Shown: piece by piece, positions 32,197 through 40,736 of the stretch | How positions within the stretch are numbered: the stretch's first letter is position 1 | How the letters are laid out: each line of letters begins with the position of its first letter | Notes under the pieces: model-generated | What the model was told of the DNA's origin: nothing | The model's input: the letters and a program-made list of their open reading frames with translations, nothing else | The model's database searches: none | Assembly: GCF_006974125.1 (NCBI RefSeq) | Contig: NZ_CP037858.1 | Location: 3,968,001 to 4,032,000, forward strand | DNA from: Stenotrophomonas maltophilia | GTDB taxonomy: Bacteria > Pseudomonadota > Gammaproteobacteria > Xanthomonadales > Xanthomonadaceae | Reading direction: 5' to 3' | Length of the DNA stretch: 64,000 nucleotides | Position numbers and translations under genes: made by a program

Positions 32197-35100
32197 CAAC
32201 GCGCCTCCAGCGTCTTGAACGGCCTTGCCAAGCGCACACCCTCGGCATCGAAGTTGGAAACGATACGTCCATCCACACGCACCGTTTTCGGCGTCGTGCG
32301 CGTCGGCCACCAGACCTTTACCGCCGTCCCGTTGCGCAGCCCCGCGCCGAGCGTGACTGTCAGTGTGCCGTCGCGCTGCCGTGCCTGCATCTGCAGCGTG
32401 CCATATGCTGTCGGCAGGCGTTCCACCGCCAATCCATCCCCCGCCACCCACGACGGTGGCGTACCTGGCAGCAGCGACATCGCATCATCGTCCTCGCGCA
32501 TCAGCATGCCGAACAGCGTGCGGCCGTACTCGGCGCCGATCCAGGTGTGCGGCATGTCGCCGAGATAGCGCGGGAAACGCAGCCGCGAATGCACCACTTC
32601 GGCCAGCACCTGCCACTCAAGCGGGCGTCGATCATGCAGCAGTCCCTGCAGCAGCTCGTCGGCCACCTGTGGCTGGCCAAGGTGCACGTAACTCAGCACG
32701 TTGCGGATCTCGTACGGCGTATAGGCGTACAGCGCACCGGGCTGGCTGCGCCTGCGCACATCGTCCAGGTAGCGTTCGAAGGTGGTACGCAGGGCTTCTG
32801 CGGGCAGTACGCTCTGCGCTCCGGTGGGGTCCAAGGCGATCGATACCCCGGTTGGGTCGCCATCGCCCAGGTCGGCCGAGGAGGGTATGAAGTCGATGCC
32901 CTTCCACGCCATCGTCGCCCGGATCGAGGCGTGCAGCGCGTCGTAGAGCAGCTTGTACTGCCCGCGCGCCCACATTGCGGTCTCGTGGTCGCCCAGCGAT
33001 TCGGCCAGCCACGCGCCGTCGTGCCAGCCCTTCAGTCCCCAGTAGTCATCCCAGTAGCTGTGGGTGGGCGAGGGGTAGCCCTCGTGGCTGATCGACGGCG
33101 CAAGAATGCCCGCGAAGCGTTCCGGTGCCGGCTGGTCGGCCTTGTAGCCGGGCACCAGCGTGCGCTCGCGCAGTTCCTGCAGGAAGTGCAGCGCGGCTTT
33201 CACTTTCGGCAGGTAGTCACGGACCGACTCGGGCCCGCCATCCAGGCGCGCGACATCGGCCACCAGCGCGACGTACTGGCCCTGGCTGTCGTACTCGATG
33301 TCCGATCCAAAGCCGGTGTTGACGCTGCCATCGTCGTTGAGGATCGGCGAAACCAGACCGTTGGGATGCACGCCGTGTTCGCTGTACCAGGCCAGGTAGT
33401 CGCGGGCGACGCGGGCTTCGCCCATGCGCAGCAGCACCGCCGAGGTGGCCATGCCGTCGCGGATGAAGGAACGGTTGTAGTTGCGCGGGCCGGGCTGCAT
33501 GGCCGGGCCGGTCTGGTTGATCAGCATGTAGGCGGCCTGCGCACGCAGCATGTCCACCAGTGAGGGATCGGGCAGGCGCAGGCCGACCTGGCCCAGCCGT
33601 GCTTGCCAGTCCGCAGAGGCCTGCGTGGCCAGGGAATCGAATGCTGCATTGGCATCGCGGGGCAGCGCGGCCAGATCGAGCGCAGGCGCTTCGGGTAGTG
33701 CGCCCTTGGTATCGGCGGCGGCAGTACCCAGCGGGAACGCGACCACGATGGCATCGCTGGCGCCTGGTGCCAGTGACACGCGGTAGTTCAACGCAGCCGA
33801 GGCAAGACCGTCGTCGTCGTGCGCCTGTTGCGTGGAGGGCAGCTGGCCGGCAGCGAGGGTCGCGGTGATTTCCGTTGCGCCATCCCTGCCAAACGGCGCC
33901 GCGCCGGACACAGCCACCGGCGTGAGCGAGTGCAGCAGCGTGCGCCCGTTGATGCGCACGGCCTGTCCATCGATGGTCACATCGCGGATCGGTGACAGCC
34001 CGCCGTTCTGCCACGGTGGATTCATCTGCATCGGGCGCACGACCAGGCTGAGCGTGCCGTCGATGCGGGTCTTTCCGGTGTTGTGCAGGCGATGGCGGAG
34101 GAAGGTGACCGGTTGCCCGTCGCGTTCGATGGCGAACACTTCGCTGCGCAGCTCCAGGCCGGGCTGCGGTGACCAGGTGGCGGAGGGCATCGGCTTCCAG
34201 CCATCACGCAATGCATGCTGCACGTTCTGCCCGGTGGCACCTGCGGCACGCCCGTCAGCGCTACGCCAGAGTGGCTGCACCAGTGGCGCGCCCTTGAAGG
34301 CTTCCAGGTTACCGTATTCGTCGAAGATCGATTTCTGTCGCCCCGCGTGCACGCCGACGGCGGTCCAATAGGTCTGCTGCATCTGCAGCGAGGCCGGGAA
34401 CAACGCGCGCTGCGCGCCGCTGGCGGCGATCTGATAGCGCTTCATCGGCGTCATCACCGCTTTGGGGCCGAGCAGGCGCAGTCGCGCGACCTGGGGTGCG
34501 GCGCCGTCCACGCTCAGCCGGAATGCACGCAGCGGCTGCGCCGTGTCAGCCGCCAGCCAACTCTGCCTGCGGCTGGCCGCCTGCGCATCATGTGCGAGGT
34601 CCTGCCAGCGGCCTTGCGCGTCCTGCGCCTGCAATCGAGCAGCGCCGCGCGCGCCTTCCGCCCATTCCACTACAAGGCCAGCCGTGGACTGCGCGCGGGG
34701 CAGGGTGATCTCGAACGCGTGAGCGCCTGCTTTTCCGGGCGGAACCGCAACGGCGCCACCGCCTTGCCAGAGCGCTGCTGCCTGCGCTGCATCCACACCG
34801 CCGATGCGTGCACTGAGCGAGTCGTCCAGTGGCTCCATCTCGAAGATCGACACGCCCCAATCGGAGGTGCGCTGTGGGCTGGCCAGCCGCAGGTAGCGCG
34901 CCTGCCGTGGTGCAAAGTACAGCGTTTCCACATCGCCCAGTGAGTCGGCCATCGTGTACGCGGTCTGCCACTGCGTGCCGTCCAATGAGGTCTGCAGCGA
35001 ATAGCCTTCCGGGTTGGAGACATCCCAGGTGAGGCGCGCACCGGCCAGCAGCGCTGGTGCGCCCAGATCGATCTGGAACCAGTGGCCGGGGCTGAAGGCG

Positions 35101-35312
35101 CCGCCGGTGACGGTCTTCGGGTCGCCGTCGATCAGGTGGCTGATCGCCATCGCCGGTACCTGCTGCGAGGAGCTGCTGGCCTGCCATTGGTTGCGCGGGG
35201 GGAGGGTCTGTGCCTGTGCGCTGGAGGCCAGGGCGGCCAACAGCAGGGCAGTGGCAGATCGCCATGGGATAGTTGAGCGGAAGACCTTGGAACGTTCGGC
35301 GCGCAACGTCAT
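32193..35312 (-). CDS. Secreted glycosidase-like protein with F5/8 type C domain
   Basis: A 1039-residue protein. Signal peptide at residues 1-35 (SATALLLAALASSAQAQ). Residues about 38-165 form an F5/8 type C (discoidin) carbohydrate-binding domain: DGDPKTVTGGAFSPGHWFQIDLG, YSLQTSLDGTQW, RYLRLASPQ. A beta-sandwich region follows. From about 600 to 950 lies an alpha/alpha barrel like those of GH63/GH94/debranching-type enzymes: GPRNYNRSFIRDGMATSAVLLRMGE, NDDGSVNTGFGSDIEYDSQGQYVALV, SYWDDYWGLKGWHDGAWLAESLG, with acidic residues in the right places for catalysis. The glycan is unknown. A LacI-type operator lies 57 bases upstream of the start. Confidence 0.75.
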   Translation of the reverse strand: MTLRAERSKVFRSTIPWRSATALLLAALASSAQAQTLPPRNQWQASSSSQQVPAMAISHLIDGDPKTVTGGAFSPGHWFQIDLGAPALLAGARLTWDVSNPEGYSLQTSLDGTQWQTAYTMADSLGDVETLYFAPRQARYLRLASPQRTSDWGVSIFEMEPLDDSLSARIGGVDAAQAAALWQGGGAVAVPPGKAGAHAFEITLPRAQSTAGLVVEWAEGARGAARLQAQDAQGRWQDLAHDAQAASRRQSWLAADTAQPLRAFRLSVDGAAPQVARLRLLGPKAVMTPMKRYQIAASGAQRALFPASLQMQQTYWTAVGVHAGRQKSIFDEYGNLEAFKGAPLVQPLWRSADGRAAGATGQNVQHALRDGWKPMPSATWSPQPGLELRSEVFAIERDGQPVTFLRHRLHNTGKTRIDGTLSLVVRPMQMNPPWQNGGLSPIRDVTIDGQAVRINGRTLLHSLTPVAVSGAAPFGRDGATEITATLAAGQLPSTQQAHDDDGLASAALNYRVSLAPGASDAIVVAFPLGTAAADTKGALPEAPALDLAALPRDANAAFDSLATQASADWQARLGQVGLRLPDPSLVDMLRAQAAYMLINQTGPAMQPGPRNYNRSFIRDGMATSAVLLRMGEARVARDYLAWYSEHGVHPNGLVSPILNDDGSVNTGFGSDIEYDSQGQYVALVADVARLDGGPESVRDYLPKVKAALHFLQELRERTLVPGYKADQPAPERFAGILAPSISHEGYPSPTHSYWDDYWGLKGWHDGAWLAESLGDHETAMWARGQYKLLYDALHASIRATMAWKGIDFIPSSADLGDGDPTGVSIALDPTGAQSVLPAEALRTTFERYLDDVRRRSQPGALYAYTPYEIRNVLSYVHLGQPQVADELLQGLLHDRRPLEWQVLAEVVHSRLRFPRYLGDMPHTWIGAEYGRTLFGMLMREDDDAMSLLPGTPPSWVAGDGLAVERLPTAYGTLQMQARQRDGTLTVTLGAGLRNGTAVKVWWPTRTTPKTVRVDGRIVSNFDAEGVRLARPFKTLEARW

Positions 35313-35368
35313 TACGGACAGCCTCGCAGGTTCGACCGGAATCGGGCGAGCGCTACGCTAGCAAGGGA

Positions 35369-35382
35369 TGTAATCGGTTACA
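35369..35382 (-). promoter_or_regulatory. LacI-type operator upstream of the glycosidase
   Basis: TGTAATCGGTTACA, a perfect TGTAA-N4-TTACA inverted repeat 57 bases before the glycosidase start. It resembles sites for LacI-family sugar regulators in Xanthomonadaceae. No LacI gene lies in the window. Confidence 0.6.
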
Positions 35383-35535
35383 TGACGCACTGCAATAGGT
35401 TGTGGATGATGGCCGGTCGCCTCGATCGCCGGTTTGAGTCACGATCACCATCAATGGGGTTGACGGATGTGGCTCTGGACGGCCGTCGACCAGGCCATAC
35501 GCTATTGGTAGCGACCTCGGATCTGGAATGGATTG

Positions 35536-35835
35536 ATGATGGAATTCAGTTTCACGCTGATGTACCGAGTGTCCGATATCGGGGAAGGTCTCAGTGCATT
35601 TGAGCGAAGTCTCGCAGAGTCGGGATGTGACGATGCGCTGCCGGGTAGTGGTTTGCCGGGTATCTTGGCGTTGCGATTCCAGAGAGAGGGAACGGTCGCA
35701 AACGAAGTCGCGCGTGATACATGCGTGCAGGTCCAAAATGCGCTTCCGGAAGCCGGGTTGATAACCGTGCATTTCGATGTCAGCAATGCTGCCAGTATCT
35801 CTACTTGCGGTGCCTCCAGAGCTGGGCTTGTTTGA
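35536..35835 (+). CDS. Small protein, N-terminal half of an HTH-containing family
   Basis: A 99-residue protein: EFSFTLMYRVSD then GCDDALPGSGLPGILALRFQREG and VQNALPEAGLI. This recalls a family of about 85-130 residues whose members carry a GCDDAL-x-G-x-G-x-PG-x-x-AL-x-F-x-REA segment and often a C-terminal helix-turn-helix. Here the frame ends right after the shared segment in an unrelated tail (FDVSNAASISTCGASRAGLV), so the HTH part seems lost. The codon use is AT-richer than the neighbours. A REP follows. It may be a degraded toxin-antitoxin or regulator gene. Confidence 0.45.
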   Translation: MMEFSFTLMYRVSDIGEGLSAFERSLAESGCDDALPGSGLPGILALRFQREGTVANEVARDTCVQVQNALPEAGLITVHFDVSNAASISTCGASRAGLV

Positions 35836-35858
35836 CTTCCACGGAACACTTTTGAGAA

Positions 35859-35883
35859 GCAGCCGAGCATGGCTCGGCTCTAC
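35859..35883 (-). repeat. SMAG REP palindrome
   Basis: On the minus strand GTAG then AGCCGAGC-CAT-GCTCGGCT, located between the truncated small gene and the convergent MBL-fold hydrolase gene. Confidence 0.8.
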
Positions 35884-35914
35884 ATGGTTTCCGGCAGGTC
35901 AAGCGCCCCCCCTG

Positions 35915-36991
35915 TTACAGCTCCACCGTCTCCCACCAGCGGCTACCCGCCTGCGGCGCCTGCATGTCCAGCGCTTCGCCCATCATAGGCGTGGCCACCG
36001 GAACATTCTTCGCTGCGGCCAGCGCGGTGATCCGTTCGAACGGCTGCTGCCACTCGTGCAGGGCCAGGTCGAAGGTGCCGTTGTGGATCGGCAGCAGCCA
36101 CTTGCCGCGCAGGTCCAGGTGCGCCTGCAGGGTTTGTTCCGGCTGCATGTGCACGAACGCCCAACGCGGGTCGTAGGCACCGGTCTCGATCATCGTCAGG
36201 TCGAACGGGCCGTACTTTTCGCCGATGGCCTTGAAGCCGTCGAAGTAGCCGGTGTCGCCGCTGAAGAAGATGCGGAAGTCGCCGTCCTGGATCACCCATG
36301 ACGCCCACAGGCTGCGATCACTGTCGCCCAGCCCGCGGCCGGAGAAGTGCTGGCCCGGGGTGGCGGTCAGGCGCAGGCCGCTGGCTTCGGTCGATTGCCA
36401 CCAGTCCAGCTGTTCCACCTTGCTGGCGTCCACACCCCAGGCAATCAGCTGGTCACCCACGCCGAGCGGGGCAATGAAGCGCGCGGTCTTGCCGGCCAGC
36501 TGCATCACTGCGGCATGGTCCAGGTGGTCATAGTGGTTGTGGGAGAGGATCACGCCGGCGATCGGCGGCAGCGCGTCGATGCTGATCGGTGGCGCATGGA
36601 AGCGTGCCGGCCCCATCCACTGCACCGGCGATGCGCGCTCGGAGAACACCGGGTCGGTCAGCCAGTACTGGCCACGCAGTTTCAGCAGGATCGTGGAGTG
36701 CCCCAGCCGGAACAGGCTGCGGTCCGGCGCGGCGTCGAGGGTGGCGCGGTCCAGCGGCTGCACCGGAATCGGGTGGGCGGGCACGGTGCCCTTGGGCTTG
36801 TTGAACAGGAACGTCCACCAGATCTCCGCACCGTCGCGCAGGCCCATTGCTGGACGGGGCAGGGCATTGCGGAACTTGCCGTCGCGATACTGCGGCGAAT
36901 CGGGGAAGTCGGGGAGGGACCAGGACTTGCAGAAGGTGTAGGCGGTCACGGCGAGGATTCCAAGCAAAAGGACAAGGAGCAGGCGCTTCAT
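35915..36991 (-). CDS. MBL-fold metal-dependent hydrolase (NAPE-PLD/UlaG-like)
   Basis: A 358-residue protein with an N-terminal membrane segment (RLLLVLLLGILAVTAYTF) that anchors or exports it. The metallo-beta-lactamase fold has GHSTILLKLRG, the metal motif LSHNHYDHLDH, FFSGDTGYF and LPIHNGTFDLALHEW, the pattern of NAPE-phospholipase D-like hydrolases. The N-terminal FKGKPKGTVP-like stretch is also typical. Divergent from a TetR gene with two operators between. The start at 36991 follows a ribosome site; a longer frame into the operators was rejected. Confidence 0.87.
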   Translation of the reverse strand: MKRLLLVLLLGILAVTAYTFCKSWSLPDFPDSPQYRDGKFRNALPRPAMGLRDGAEIWWTFLFNKPKGTVPAHPIPVQPLDRATLDAAPDRSLFRLGHSTILLKLRGQYWLTDPVFSERASPVQWMGPARFHAPPISIDALPPIAGVILSHNHYDHLDHAAVMQLAGKTARFIAPLGVGDQLIAWGVDASKVEQLDWWQSTEASGLRLTATPGQHFSGRGLGDSDRSLWASWVIQDGDFRIFFSGDTGYFDGFKAIGEKYGPFDLTMIETGAYDPRWAFVHMQPEQTLQAHLDLRGKWLLPIHNGTFDLALHEWQQPFERITALAAAKNVPVATPMMGEALDMQAPQAGSRWWETVEL

Positions 36992-37008
36992 GGGTGACGT
37001 CCGCTGAG

Positions 37009-37059
37009 TACACTGCACAGTGTAGTTTCGTGTTTTCAAAAAGTACACTGCCGGGTGTA
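37009..37059. promoter_or_regulatory. Two TetR-type operators in a divergent promoter
   Basis: TACACTG-CA-CAGTGTA at 37009-37024 is a perfect palindrome; TACACTG-CC-GGGTGTA at 37044-37059 is an imperfect copy. The centre-to-centre spacing is 35 bases. They lie between the MBL-fold hydrolase gene (minus) and the TetR gene (plus). Confidence 0.7.
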
Positions 37060-37095
37060 AAATGGTGGCGTCCGTTCAGTTATCCGGTTCCCGCC

Positions 37096-37707
37096 ATGCC
37101 CCGTGCCCCACAACGCCTGACCGACCGTAAACGCGACGCCATCGTGCGCGCGGCGGTGGAGGAGTTCCGTGCATCCGGCTACGAGGCGACCAGCATGGAC
37201 CGCATCGCAGAGGCGGCCGGGGTCTCCAAGCGCACCGTCTACAACCACTTCCCGAGCAAGGAAGCGTTGTTCTCGATGATCCTGGAGGAGCTGTGGGAAC
37301 GCAGCGTGGCCAGCGACGCATTGCCGTACCGCGCCGACCAGCCGCTGCAGGCGCAGCTGCTGCAGCTGCTGGGCCAGAAGCTGGAACTGCTCAGCGATGC
37401 CAATTTCATCGATCTGGCGCGGGTGGCGATGGCCGAGATCATCCACTCACCGGAGCGGGCGCAGGCCATCGTCTGCCGCATGGGCGAGAAGGAAAGTGGC
37501 GAGAGTGCGTGGATCCGCGCGGCAATCGCCGATGGCCGGTTGCGCGAGGTCGATCCGGAGTTCGCCGGCCACCAGCTGCACGGGTTGGTGAAGAGCTTTG
37601 CGTTCTGGCCACAGGTGACGATGGGGCAGGCACCGTTGAACGCACAGGAGCGTGCACGTGTGGCCGAATCGGCGGTGGCGATGTTCCTGGGTTTCTACGC
37701 GGTCTAG
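37096..37707 (+). CDS. TetR-family transcriptional regulator (AefR-like)
   Basis: A 203-residue repressor: RDAIVRAAVEEFRASGYEATSMDRIAEAAGVSKRTVYNHFPSKEALFSMIL is the HTH. The C-terminal domain has FIDLARVAMAEIIHSPERAQ and FAFWPQVTMGQ, as in the TetR_C AefR-like branch. The two palindromes upstream should be its sites, so it is likely to repress itself and the divergent hydrolase gene. Stop overlaps the convergent EAL gene by four bases. Confidence 0.92.
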   Translation: MPRAPQRLTDRKRDAIVRAAVEEFRASGYEATSMDRIAEAAGVSKRTVYNHFPSKEALFSMILEELWERSVASDALPYRADQPLQAQLLQLLGQKLELLSDANFIDLARVAMAEIIHSPERAQAIVCRMGEKESGESAWIRAAIADGRLREVDPEFAGHQLHGLVKSFAFWPQVTMGQAPLNAQERARVAESAVAMFLGFYAV

Positions 37708-39650
37708 CTGGCGGCGAAGCGGCGGAACTCGTCGGCCGGCAGCGCTGCCGAGTACAGATAGCCCTGGCCGACATCCACGCCCAGTGCACGCAGTTGTTGT
37801 TCCTGCGCCAGGGTCTCGGTGCCCTCGGCCACGACAACCGCACCGCAGCGGTGCGCGACTTCGACGATGAAGCGTACGATCGACTGCGACTTGGCGTCGG
37901 ACAGCGTGGCGATCAGCGCCTGTTCGATCTTGACCTCGGCGATGGCCAGCTGCGAAAGCAGGATCAGGGTTGAATAGCCGGCACCGAAATCATCCAGTGA
38001 CAGGGTGACCTCCGCCGCCAGCAGCTGTGCGATGTTGGCATCGACCACGTCGCGCTCGACGATCTCGGTCCATTCGACGATCTCCAGGCGCAGCATCGCG
38101 CCAGGTACATCGTGCAGTGCCAGCAGTTCCTGCAGTCGCAGGCCGAAGTCGGGCAGGCGCAGTGACTCGGCCGAAACGTTCACGGCGATCTTCAGCTGCG
38201 TGCCATCGCGTCGGCACTGCTGCAGGAAGTGGACGGCCGACTGCAGCGTGGCCCATTCCAGTTCAGCCAGCCGCCCCTGCCGGCGCAGCAGCGAGATGAC
38301 CCGCATCGGCGCGATCAGCCGGCCCTCGCCGTCGCGCATGCGCAGCAGTGCTTCGGCGCCGACCAGCTGGCGGTCCTGCAGGCGATGCTTGGGCTGGTAG
38401 CAGAGCGGTGCGTCGCCCTGTTGCAGCCAGCGTTCGAGGGCGACTTCGATCAGGGCGTCGATCTCGCTGTCACGCTGGATCGGGTCGTCGAAGAACACGA
38501 CGCCGGATTCGATCGCACTCAGTGCCACGGTGATTGCCCGGAAAGGCAGGTGGCCATCGTCTGCGGCGGCCGGTGGCTTCAGTTCGACCACCGCACAGCG
38601 GAACAGCGGCCGGAAGCCTGGCCAATCGCGGCCGACACGATCGGCCAGGTTGCTGGCCAGCTCGGTGATCTGCGGTTGCGTGCGTAGTTCGGACAAGGTC
38701 AGGTCGCGCACCAGGATCGCCAGCGCGGCATCGCCGAACTGGTAGATCTCCAGCCGCCCGGCCGGCAGCGAGGGCAGCAGCCGATGCACCTCTTCGGTAC
38801 TGTCGCGTTGCCACAGGCCGTTGTCCTGAAGTGGACCATAGCGCAGGCGCAGATCGCGCAGGTTGCCCATCTCTGCCACGATCAGGCAGGCCTTGCCGAT
38901 GCCGTCGTTGTCGCGCCAGTAATGCTGCAGGCGTTCGCCGAGCGCGCGCATGTTGGGCAGGCCACTGATCGGATCGATGCGCAGCCAGGCCTGTTCGCGC
39001 TGGCGCTGTGCATCGATCTGCGCATCGTTGTAGACCAGTGCGAACACCGCGCCCAGCATCAGCAGCGATAGTGGCAGTGCCAGCAGGCGCTGGATTGCCA
39101 ACTCCTCCACAGGCAGCTGATTGGCGCCGATGATTGCTACGCCCAGTGCCAGGCCCAACGCAGTGACGACAATACGCACGCCCCAGGCCTGCAGGATCAT
39201 GCGCAGCGAGAGTTCGTTGAGCATGCGCGGGTGCAGGCGCCTGCGCAGCCAGACGCCAGCCAGCATCTGCAACATGGCCTCGAGGCCGGCCGGCAGGAAG
39301 TACTGGGTGCCGACGAACTGGTAGCGTGCCAGCAGGCTTGCGCCCAGGCAGGCCAGGCCACCGCGCCAGCCGCCAAGCAGGCCGCTGACCAGCAGGATGT
39401 CGAAACCCAGGTGGAGCTTGACCACGCCCTGGGTGTAGCGGGCCACGAACCAGGCGTTGAACAGGTAGATCAGGCCCAGCGCCACGCCCACGTACAGGCG
39501 GCGGCCTTCAATGGCATGGCCGGCGCGACGGGTGGCGATCAGCAGCACGCCGATCATGCCGATCACCGCCGTGGCCTGCAGCAGGTACAGCGGCAGGCTG
39601 GGCAGGGCGCTGTCCAGGACCTGGGCCGCAACCCGTGAAAGCGCATCCAT
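37704..39650 (-). CDS. Membrane GGDEF/EAL protein, probable c-di-GMP phosphodiesterase
   Basis: A 648-residue protein. Five to six N-terminal helices (about 22-210) form a 5TM-type sensor region. A GGDEF-like domain at about 225-390 is degenerate: the GGDEF signature is replaced by QFGDAALAIL, so it should not make c-di-GMP. The EAL domain (about 395-640) keeps most catalytic motifs: AEALLRM, NVS, EIVEWTE, DDFGAGYS, VKIEQAL (Lys kept, Asp to Glu), AEGTET, and QGYLYSAALP. It is therefore probably an active phosphodiesterase that lowers c-di-GMP in response to a membrane signal. Confidence 0.87.
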   Translation of the reverse strand: MDALSRVAAQVLDSALPSLPLYLLQATAVIGMIGVLLIATRRAGHAIEGRRLYVGVALGLIYLFNAWFVARYTQGVVKLHLGFDILLVSGLLGGWRGGLACLGASLLARYQFVGTQYFLPAGLEAMLQMLAGVWLRRRLHPRMLNELSLRMILQAWGVRIVVTALGLALGVAIIGANQLPVEELAIQRLLALPLSLLMLGAVFALVYNDAQIDAQRQREQAWLRIDPISGLPNMRALGERLQHYWRDNDGIGKACLIVAEMGNLRDLRLRYGPLQDNGLWQRDSTEEVHRLLPSLPAGRLEIYQFGDAALAILVRDLTLSELRTQPQITELASNLADRVGRDWPGFRPLFRCAVVELKPPAAADDGHLPFRAITVALSAIESGVVFFDDPIQRDSEIDALIEVALERWLQQGDAPLCYQPKHRLQDRQLVGAEALLRMRDGEGRLIAPMRVISLLRRQGRLAELEWATLQSAVHFLQQCRRDGTQLKIAVNVSAESLRLPDFGLRLQELLALHDVPGAMLRLEIVEWTEIVERDVVDANIAQLLAAEVTLSLDDFGAGYSTLILLSQLAIAEVKIEQALIATLSDAKSQSIVRFIVEVAHRCGAVVVAEGTETLAQEQQLRALGVDVGQGYLYSAALPADEFRRFAAS

Positions 39651-39713
39651 AGCAGGTTCCCGCCTGTGACCGACGGCCAGTGACGATCAGCGTAGTCGCA
39701 GCAGGGCGCAGGT

Positions 39714-40616
39714 TCAATTGCGTTGGCTGCGTTCGGGCAGGAGGTGTTCGGCCATGAAATCCACGAACGCGCGTACACGCGGCTGCTGATGGCGATGGCT
39801 TGGCCAGAGGGCCCAGAAGGTGCTTCGCTCGGTGCTCCATGGGTCCAGGACACTGACGAGCACACCGCGGTCCAGCGCATCACGCGTGGCGAAGTCGGGC
39901 AGGCACGCAATGCCATGGCCATCGATGGCCATGTGCAGGATCGTCTCAAGATGATTGGCGGTCATCGCGGCAGTCAGCCGCGGCTCAGTGCCTCCCTCAT
40001 GCGCGGGCAGTGGCCAACGTTCGAGCAGGCCGGTGCCGGGAAAGCGATGGAGGAGGCAGGCGTGAGCACTCAGCTCATCCGGGTGCTGCGGCGTGCCGCG
40101 CTGGGCGAAGTATGCAGGGGCACCCACGCACAGCAGGCGGGTACTACCCAGGTTGCGGCCGTGCAGCCGGGAGTCGGCGGGGCTGCCTGTGCGGACGACG
40201 GCGTCGAAGCCCTCCTCGATGACATCGACCAGGCGGTCGCTGAAGTGCAGGTCGAGTTCGATGGCGGGGAAGCGGTGCGCAAACGCCGAAAGCACCGGCA
40301 GCATCAGACCGCTGGCGAGTGGAAGACTGACCTTCAGGCGTCCGCTGGGCGCGGCCTGGGCATCGGTCAGCTCGCGTTCTGCCGCAGCGACCTCGATCAT
40401 GATGCGGCGGCAACGTTCAAGGAACTGCTCGCCTTCGGCAGTCAGGCTGACGCTGCGGGTATTGCGATTCAGCAGGCGGGCGCCCAGGCGCTCTTCCAGC
40501 CGGGCGATGGTCTTGCTTGCTGCCGAAGGGGTGATGCCACGCTGTCGCGCTGCGGCCGCGAAGCTGCGTGCCTCGGCGACCAGAACGAAGAGGCTGAGAC
40601 CGGCAAAGCTGTCCAT
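39714..40616 (-). CDS. LysR-family transcriptional regulator
   Basis: A 300-residue regulator: LSLFVLVAEARSFAAAARQRGITPSAASKTIARLEERLGARLLNRNTRSVSLTAEG is the LysR helix-turn-helix; the effector domain has LKVSLPLASGLMLP and FDAVVRTGSPADSRLHGRNLG. The start at 40616 matches the usual LysR beginning. It is divergent from a DHA2-type exporter gene 120 bases away, its likely target. Confidence 0.92.
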   Translation of the reverse strand: MDSFAGLSLFVLVAEARSFAAAARQRGITPSAASKTIARLEERLGARLLNRNTRSVSLTAEGEQFLERCRRIMIEVAAAERELTDAQAAPSGRLKVSLPLASGLMLPVLSAFAHRFPAIELDLHFSDRLVDVIEEGFDAVVRTGSPADSRLHGRNLGSTRLLCVGAPAYFAQRGTPQHPDELSAHACLLHRFPGTGLLERWPLPAHEGGTEPRLTAAMTANHLETILHMAIDGHGIACLPDFATRDALDRGVLVSVLDPWSTERSTFWALWPSHRHQQPRVRAFVDFMAEHLLPERSQRN

Positions 40617-40736
40617 GACGTGGCCATTGATGACGTTTTTGTCATTAAAGCATGGACAGAATGACGGATTCTTCCGCAATAGCGTCGTCGATAGCATCAA
40701 TGCAGTGGCGCTTGGCCACGCTCGAGTTTCATCGAC

